A DNA stretch of 7,051 nucleotides from Flavobacteriales bacterium (lineage in GTDB: Bacteria; Bacteroidota; Bacteroidia; Flavobacteriales_D; Crocinitomicaceae). The position numbers were made by a program, and so were the translations under genes. The notes beneath the pieces were generated by a model, which worked only from the letters and a program-made list of their open reading frames with translations, had not been told where the DNA came from and ran no database searches. Where the stretch lies: NCBI GenBank assembly GCA_947458985.1, contig CANHBA010000117.1, forward strand, positions 1 through 7,051, written 5' to 3'. Below, one piece after another: positions 6,601 through 7,051 of this stretch (its first letter is position 1; each line of letters starts with the position of its first letter).

Positions 6601-7051
6601 ACAACGGTGCGCTTAGCCTCAATGTAAGTGGTGGTGTTGCACCTTATACTTACCTTTGGTCTGACCAAACATCTGAAGCTCAAATCAATAATTTAAGCGC
6701 AGGTCAGTTGAGCGTTTTGGTCACCGACCTCAATGGTTGCAATGGCCAAATGGACTTTACCATCACGGCGCCAACTTCGCCTTTGGTTGTCAATGCCACC
6801 ATTACAAATGCTACTTCATTAAGTGCTTTAGATGGCGCGCTTGACCTCACCACAACTGGTGGAACAGCTCCTTATACCTACATGTGGTCTACGAATTCAA
6901 CAGATGAGGACCTCACGGATTTAGGTGTGGGTGTGTATTTGATCACCATTACCGATGACAACGGTTGTTCTTTGGCCACAACTTTCCAAATCAATAGCAC
7001 TGCAGGAGTAGAAACACCTGTACCAAACGCTTGGAATCTTTACCCTAACCC
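3561..7051 (+). CDS. Large T9SS-secreted SprB-repeat surface protein, 3' end missing
   Basis: The frame opens at ATG 3561 and runs without a stop to the window edge, giving 1163 codons plus two bases. Domains in order: signal peptide (1-21, likely cut A-Q-A|Q), an unrecognised probably beta-rich module (about 22-200), a PKD domain (about 205-297, WDFGDGT at 248-254), eleven tandem SprB-type repeats (about 300-1146), and the first residues of a type A T9SS sorting domain ending in LYPN(P). The protein should cross the inner membrane by Sec and the outer membrane by T9SS, then be attached to or released from the surface. SprB-repeat proteins in Flavobacteriia include the gliding adhesin SprB, but the repeats alone do not prove a role in gliding. 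If the sorting domain has its usual 70-80 residues, only a short piece is missing. It starts behind an A-rich leader lacking a Shine-Dalgarno sequence, with no clear partner gene in the window. Confidence 0.93.
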   Translation, partial: MKRKITMLTTGLLLWYGNAQAQYTCASDPNGFVASKNVGSTSSYQLQSGVEERAAQTYKFNGSGKVQSVRVYGTHQTQYFSGVPLKVSVTNVDASGKPTTTIASAQHVWWSYPDNNTGYIQLNFPGGVSVSNDFALTVELLNAPPFGTTFNLRYTGNGEGLGQDLASLSGTSTGNNWTSAMSSFGSNGDFYIIPTMANNNAPSFELASTCLATNGNFTPLNTSLLTTDSMFNKIGATNYAGPNFLYSWDFGDGTPVSHAMSPSHTYTTGGAYTISLTTKIEGWNNTCTQTYTKQVSVGLTASASALTNVTCNGAANGSILAVGQYGTAPYQFNLNNGPWQTTAAFSNLAPGVYTLNLKDAKGCQTTATFTITQPLGISLNNILVTNSACGLSNGAFTCNATGGMSPLQYKLNAGAFQSSGTFSALAAGAYLLTVKDANACSTTTNVLVNANAAPVLAAPNVNQVSCFNGNDGSISLASTGGTGAVQYSINNGVTFQSASIFTGLIAGNYTCVVKDNAGCTSFAVATITQGTAMSMQLSTGTVSCFGGNNGSIQVASFGGTGTHIYSLNGINYQSAAVFTGLYASSYTVYVKDVTGCVKTGVVSVTQPTQLANALTPLAATCYGSSTGTLTAVVSGGTPTYAFSLDGISYQSGNVFNNLPADTFLLRVKDVNNCMLATSIIITQPSQITATVNTTNATCTTSNGSIMAMATGGSGTGYQYSLDGSTFSSTGLFTNLAAGNYFIVLRDANMCQNMVSGVITSAGGPNIGNLSAQNVSCFGGQDGAISIQNVTSGTGALSYSKNGVNYQANPTFSGLIAGAYIMYVKDANGCLDTMAKVILQPNAFVVQTNVTDILCHGTPAGSVQVLASGGAGFFAYSLNNGLNYQSGSSFLNLYAGTYTVLIKDAANCVAAQAFEITEPSQIQVHTTGLNVTCFGANNGAINVTASGGVAPYLYSLNAQPFGTASNFDNLPGDLIYEVHVRDSNNCLVTAYRYINEPSLIQVAYLLTPVSCYGGNNGALSLNVSGGVAPYTYLWSDQTSEAQINNLSAGQLSVLVTDLNGCNGQMDFTITAPTSPLVVNATITNATSLSALDGALDLTTTGGTAPYTYMWSTNSTDEDLTDLGVGVYLITITDDNGCSLATTFQINSTAGVETPVPNAWNLYPN
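3624..4160 (+). other. N-terminal module of the large protein, family not recognised
   Basis: Residues about 22-200 precede the PKD domain and share no motif with the repeats. They have alternating hydrophobic and polar strands (VQSVRVYG, LKVSVTNVDASGKP, YIQLNFPGG, FALTVEL, FNLRYTG) suggesting a beta-sandwich, a VWWSYP stretch, and one Cys (C25) near the mature N-terminus. The position and strand pattern would suit a binding domain at the tip of a repeat stalk, but this is inference. I cannot name a family. Confidence 0.5.
4173..4451 (+). other. PKD domain of the large protein
   Basis: Residues about 205-297 carry the PKD hallmark WDFGDGTP (248-255), followed by the SPSHTYTTGGAYTISL stretch (261-276), which matches the family's P-x-H-x-Y-x-x-x-G-x-Y-x-V-x-L pattern. 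Cys210 before the core and Cys287 after it could form a disulfide. PKD domains are beta-sandwich spacers or binding modules common in secreted Bacteroidota proteins. Confidence 0.92.
4458..6998 (+). repeat. Eleven tandem SprB-type repeats, period 76-78 residues
   Basis: Each unit runs roughly: V-[ST]-C-x-G-x-x-[ND]-G-[SA]-[IL], G-G-x-x-x-Y-x-[YF]-S-L-[ND]-G, [YF]-Q-[ST] ... F-x-x-L-x-A-G-x-Y-x-[VL]-x-V-K-D-x-x-x-C, then I-T-Q-P. The first Cys of units 1-10 lies at residues 311, 389, 466, 544, 621, 698, 776, 854, 932 and 1010; the matching position in unit 11 is Ser1086. The second Cys lies at 363, 440, 519, 596, 673, 750, 829, 907, 985, 1060 and 1136. Start-to-start spacing is 76-78 residues throughout and Cys-to-Cys spacing within a unit is 50-53. 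Units are diverged in both protein and DNA, so the array is old and not a recent slippage product. Units 10-11 belong to a different subtype (Y-x-W-S in place of Y-S-L-N-G). Confidence 0.9.
7005..7051 (+). other. Start of T9SS type A C-terminal sorting domain (cut by window edge)
   Basis: After the last repeat the chain reads G-V-E-T-P-V-P-N-A-W-N-L-Y-P-N and then two bases CC, consistent with Pro. The short linker plus [LIV]-Y-P-N-P is the usual opening of the type A sorting domain that directs cargo to T9SS and is cleaved on secretion. The conserved downstream part lies outside the window, so the call rests on this opening and on its position at the end of the repeat array. Confidence 0.85.

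Noticed and set aside
4458..6998. CRISPR array or recent DNA tandem duplication
   Set aside because: The periodicity is at the protein level with strongly diverged DNA; there are no identical short repeats with unique spacers.

Overview
The window looks like a piece of a Bacteroidota chromosome, most likely from the order Flavobacteriales. The main evidence is the large protein on the right: it has a signal peptide, a PKD domain and SprB-type repeats, and it runs off the window at V-E-T-P...W-N-L-Y-P-N-P, the typical opening of a type IX secretion system (T9SS) type A C-terminal sorting domain. Supporting signs are start codons preceded by A/T-rich leaders without a Shine-Dalgarno sequence, and moderately AT-rich DNA. 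Assignment to a genus is not possible from this sequence alone; a Fluviicola/Crocinitomicaceae-like source is only a guess.

Layout. (1) 1-165, minus: the first 55 codons of an unrecognised soluble protein that leaves the left edge. (2) 166-270: a short divergent intergenic region with a repeated 10-mer and a possible Bacteroidota -7 box. (3) 271-1551, plus: a 426-residue cytoplasmic protein with a possible N-terminal helix-turn-helix-like domain and a long helical remainder. Its stop codon overlaps the stop of the next gene by 4 bp. (4) 3425 down to 1548, minus: three closely spaced genes that look like one operon, in transcription order a small outer-membrane beta-barrel protein, a flavin reductase-like (FMN split-barrel) protein and a lipoprotein. 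(5) 3426-3560: a second divergent intergenic region with an imperfect 13-bp direct repeat at 20-bp spacing. (6) 3561-7051, plus: a partial secreted surface protein of at least 1163 residues. It comprises a signal peptide, an unrecognised N-terminal module, one PKD domain, eleven tandem repeats of about 77 residues and the first residues of the sorting domain.

How the genes fit together. The large protein is expected to pass the inner membrane by Sec and the outer membrane by T9SS, then to be displayed or released as an adhesin-like repeat protein. The minus-strand operon places a cytoplasmic flavoenzyme-type gene between two envelope proteins, which is an odd mix whose purpose cannot be read from sequence. 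I see no RNA genes, CRISPR arrays, insertion sequences, phage genes or clear intrinsic terminators. Nothing here amounts to a clearly new system. The most interesting parts are the very regular Cys-paired repeat array with its change of subtype at the C-terminal end, the unassigned N-terminal module, and the mixed operon.
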